DNA from: Paenibacillus sp. BIC5C1
GTDB lineage: Bacteria > Bacillota > Bacilli > Paenibacillales > Paenibacillaceae
DNA length: 64,000 nt
NCBI RefSeq assembly: GCF_032399705.1
Contig: NZ_CP135922.1
Location: 2,852,001 to 2,916,000 of the forward strand
Reading direction: 5' to 3'
In this document: positions 61,972 to 64,000 of the stretch, piece by piece
Numbering within the stretch: the stretch's first letter is position 1
Layout of the letters: each line of letters begins with the position of its first letter
Made by a program: the position numbers and the translations under genes
Notes under the pieces: generated by a model
Database searches by the model: none
Told to the model about the DNA's origin: nothing
Seen by the model: the letters and a program-made list of their open reading frames with translations, nothing else

Positions 61972-63813
61972 GTGGAACTTCAAGTGACAAACAGCCCTTT
62001 TAATCAGGAACAGGTTGAGCTGCTCAATCGCCTTATTCCTACATTGAACAACGGACAGAAAACGTGGCTTAGCGGATATCTTACAGCCATTCAGGGATAT
62101 GCGGCTTTAGCTGCACCTGCTGGTGTAGAACAACAGGTTATATCTTCAGCAGGAACTACTCCTGAAAGCGCACCTGCTACGGTGTCCAGGGAAGTTACGG
62201 TACTCTTTGGATCACAAACCGGGAACTCCAGTGGACTTTCCAAGAAACTGGCGAAAAAGCTGGAAGAGCAGGGGCTTCAGGTGACCCTGTCGTCAATGGG
62301 AGATTTCAAACCGAACGGACTGAAGAAAGTTGAGAATCTTCTCATTATTGTCAGCACCCATGGGGAAGGTGAACCGCCGGATAATGCGATTCCGCTGCAT
62401 GAATTCCTGCATAGCAAACGGGCTCCGAAGCTCGAGGGATTGCGTTACTCCGTATTGGCACTAGGAGATACTTCGTATGAGTTCTTCTGTAAGACAGGAA
62501 AGGATTTTGACATACGTTTGCAGGAACTTGGCGGAACAGCGCTTGTACCACGTGTGGACTGTGATGTTGATTTTGATGAAGCGGCTGCAGAGTGGATGAA
62601 TAATGTGCTTGCTTCACTCAGCAGTACGTCTGCTGCTGCGGGAGTGGTAACCAGTGAAGCGGTTGGAGCAGCAGTAAGCAGCGGTGATTCCGAGTTCAAC
62701 CGGACCAATCCATTCAAGGCAGAAGTGCTGGAAAATCTCAACTTGAACGGCAGAGGGTCGGACCGCGAGACGCGTCATATCGAATTGTCTCTGGAAGGCT
62801 CCAACCTGGATTACGAGCCGGGCGACAGCCTCGGTGTATTCCCTGAGAATCATCCACGTCTGGTCGATGAACTGATCGCTGCCATGGAATGGAATGCGGA
62901 TGAGCGAGTTACGGTTAATAAACGTGGAGACCAGGTTTCTGTACGTGAAGCATTATTGCGTTACTTCGAAATAACTGCTGTCACAAGACCCGTTGTGGAG
63001 CAGCTGGCAAAGCTGAGCCCGGGTAGCGGCTTACCCGCACTGCTTGCAGATGATTCGGAATTCCGCAAGGTCATGAACAGCTGTGATTTGCTGGATCTGG
63101 TACAGGATTATGGGCTTAAAGGTATTCCGGCTGCATCGTTCGTAGCTGTGCTTCGTAAAATCCCGGCACGTCTATATTCGATCGCAAGCAGTTCGAAGTC
63201 TTTCCCGGATGAAGTTCATCTTACCGTTCGTTCAGTACGTTACGAATCACGTGGTAGAGAGCGCTATGGTGTATGCTCTGTTCATCTCGCTGAACGAGTC
63301 GAATTAGGTGATACATTGCCTGTATTCATTCAGCAAAATCCAAACTTCAAACTGCCGGAGAACCCGGATGCTCCAATTATCATGGTTGGACCAGGTACAG
63401 GTGTAGCTCCGTTCAGATCCTTCCTTGGAGAGCGTGAAGAGACGGGGGCAGAAGGCAAGTCGTGGCTGTTCTACGGTGATCAGCATTTCTCCACCGATTT
63501 CCTTTATCAGACCGAATGGCAGCGCTGGCTCAAGGACGGCGTTCTTACGAAAATGGATGTCGCGTTTTCCCGTGATGCAGAAGAGAAAGTATATGTGCAG
63601 CATCGAATGCTGGAACACAGCAAAGAGCTGTATCAGTGGCTACAGGAAGGTGCAGTTCTATATATCTGTGGTGACGAGAAACGAATGGCACATGATGTTC
63701 ATGCTGCACTTGCAACCATTCTTGAACAAGAGGGTGGCCTAACATCTGAACAGGCAGCGGAATATCTGACACGGTTGCAACAGGAAAAACGTTATCAGCG
63801 GGATGTGTATTAA
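61972..63813 (+). CDS. cysJ: Sulfite reductase (NADPH) flavoprotein alpha subunit
   Basis: GTG 61972 has GCGAGGTGG before it. The 613-residue flavoprotein has an N-terminal extension of about 60 residues (L-N-N-G-Q-K-T-W-L-S-G-Y), a flavodoxin FMN domain (about 75-210: G-S-Q-T-G-N-S-S, S-T-H-G-E-G-E-P-P, L-G-D-T-S-Y), then FAD- and NADPH-binding ferredoxin-reductase-like domains with R-L-Y-S-I-A-S near 400, G-P-G-T-G-V-A-P-F near 480 and Y-I-C-G-D near 565. It passes electrons from NADPH to the CysI hemoprotein, reducing sulfite to sulfide for cysteine synthesis. The cysI gene follows 54 bp later. Confidence 0.95.
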   Translation: MELQVTNSPFNQEQVELLNRLIPTLNNGQKTWLSGYLTAIQGYAALAAPAGVEQQVISSAGTTPESAPATVSREVTVLFGSQTGNSSGLSKKLAKKLEEQGLQVTLSSMGDFKPNGLKKVENLLIIVSTHGEGEPPDNAIPLHEFLHSKRAPKLEGLRYSVLALGDTSYEFFCKTGKDFDIRLQELGGTALVPRVDCDVDFDEAAAEWMNNVLASLSSTSAAAGVVTSEAVGAAVSSGDSEFNRTNPFKAEVLENLNLNGRGSDRETRHIELSLEGSNLDYEPGDSLGVFPENHPRLVDELIAAMEWNADERVTVNKRGDQVSVREALLRYFEITAVTRPVVEQLAKLSPGSGLPALLADDSEFRKVMNSCDLLDLVQDYGLKGIPAASFVAVLRKIPARLYSIASSSKSFPDEVHLTVRSVRYESRGRERYGVCSVHLAERVELGDTLPVFIQQNPNFKLPENPDAPIIMVGPGTGVAPFRSFLGEREETGAEGKSWLFYGDQHFSTDFLYQTEWQRWLKDGVLTKMDVAFSRDAEEKVYVQHRMLEHSKELYQWLQEGAVLYICGDEKRMAHDVHAALATILEQEGGLTSEQAAEYLTRLQQEKRYQRDVY

Positions 63814-63867
63814 TTACAGACCATATGCCGTATAAGGCATCCCGGAGATACGAGAGGAGAAAGCAGC

Positions 63868-64000
63868 ATGGCTTATAATAACTTACTTAACCCGCAGCGC
63901 ACGAACAGCGATGTGGAAGATATAAAGATCAAAAGTGACTACTTGCGCGGAAGTCTGACTGAAACGTTGGCGGATCGGATCAGTGGTGCGATTCCTGAGG
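63868..64000 (+). CDS. cysI: Sulfite reductase hemoprotein beta subunit (5' part)
   Basis: ATG 63868 follows GAGAGGAGA. The first 44 residues ([19 protein letters not shown], then S-D-Y-L-R-G-S-L) match the conserved N-terminus of Bacillus-type CysI, which binds siroheme and a 4Fe-4S cluster further on. The gene runs off the window's end. It is the partner of CysJ, in the same operon. Confidence 0.92.
   Translation, partial: MAYNNLLNPQRTNSDVEDIKIKSDYLRGSLTETLADRISGAIPE

Noticed and set aside
1..64000. Prophage, transposase, CRISPR array, rRNA or tRNA genes
   Set aside because: No integrase, transposase, regular spaced repeats or cloverleaf sequences were recognised on reading both strands; short tRNAs could still be overlooked by eye.

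Overview
The window looks like a chromosomal segment of a Paenibacillus-type Firmicute. This is inferred from several features: moderate GC, strong AGGAGG-like ribosome sites with many TTG/GTG starts, a huge SLH-anchored family 43 glycosidase, a Bce-type peptide-sensing module, (R,R)-butanediol dehydrogenase, an MbcS-like acyl-CoA synthetase, an M29 aminopeptidase and an Asp23/Gls24 protein. No rRNA, tRNA, phage, insertion sequence or CRISPR array was recognised. Most of the DNA is ordinary bacterial gene content in short operons closed by clear stem-loop terminators.

Layout. 1-2.4 kb: the 3' part of a saccharopine-dehydrogenase-like gene, a small unknown protein and an MtaD-like deaminase. 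2.6-6.6 kb: a fused ATPase/permease ABC exporter followed by its two-component system. 6.9-10.1 kb: a long UbiD-type decarboxylase and an HD-GYP protein. 10.2-13.7 kb: VOC and SRPBCC proteins, small membrane proteins, and a divergent MFS exporter/TetR pair with matching operator-like sites. 13.9-17.5 kb: a D-2-hydroxyacid dehydrogenase, a LacI-type regulator and bdhA, with near-identical palindromes before the last two genes. 17.7-22.8 kb: a membrane-anchored Asp-box protein, an Old Yellow Enzyme, an Lrp-type regulator and a secreted acetamidase-like protein with an extra C-terminal domain. 23.2-29.4 kb: a NagZ-like lipoprotein, then BceRS-like and BceAB-like genes. 29.4-35.2 kb: a long nested inverted repeat, an HpaB-type hydroxylase, a second OmpR/VanS-like two-component system, an AI-2E-family permease and an Asp23 protein. 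35.3-42.6 kb: an AraC regulator divergent from an aldo-keto reductase, the acyl-CoA synthetase, the aminopeptidase, a frameshifted GyrI-like gene and a leucine-rich-repeat protein. 42.6-47.6 kb: a nitroreductase, a TetR/hydrolase pair, a VanY-type carboxypeptidase, an IscA-like protein and a heavily decayed NmrA-family gene. 47.8-52.4 kb: an OpuC/EgtU-type importer operon with a disulfide-reductase-like flavoprotein. 52.5-60.5 kb: a SET-domain protein, an ABC-F ATPase and the 1735-residue surface glycosidase behind a 20-bp palindrome. 60.6-64 kb: an HxlR/NADPH quinone oxidoreductase pair, then cysJ and the start of cysI behind two perfect inverted repeats.

How the genes work together. Themes are envelope stress and antimicrobial peptide sensing (three two-component systems, two with ABC exporters), redox and xenobiotic handling (OYE, nitroreductase, flavodoxin-like oxidoreductase, HpaB, FAD disulfide reductase), wall and polysaccharide turnover (NagZ, VanY, GH43-SLH), and sulfite assimilation. 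The least expected signal is a 27-bp motif, 22/27 identical, placed just after the predicted -10 boxes of two unlinked genes (Asp-box protein and HpaB), which suggests one unseen regulator. Other points of interest are the LRR protein with an unrecognised C-terminal domain, the acetamidase with a Cu-amine-oxidase-N-like module, the importer plus altered-active-site reductase operon, and the two broken genes.
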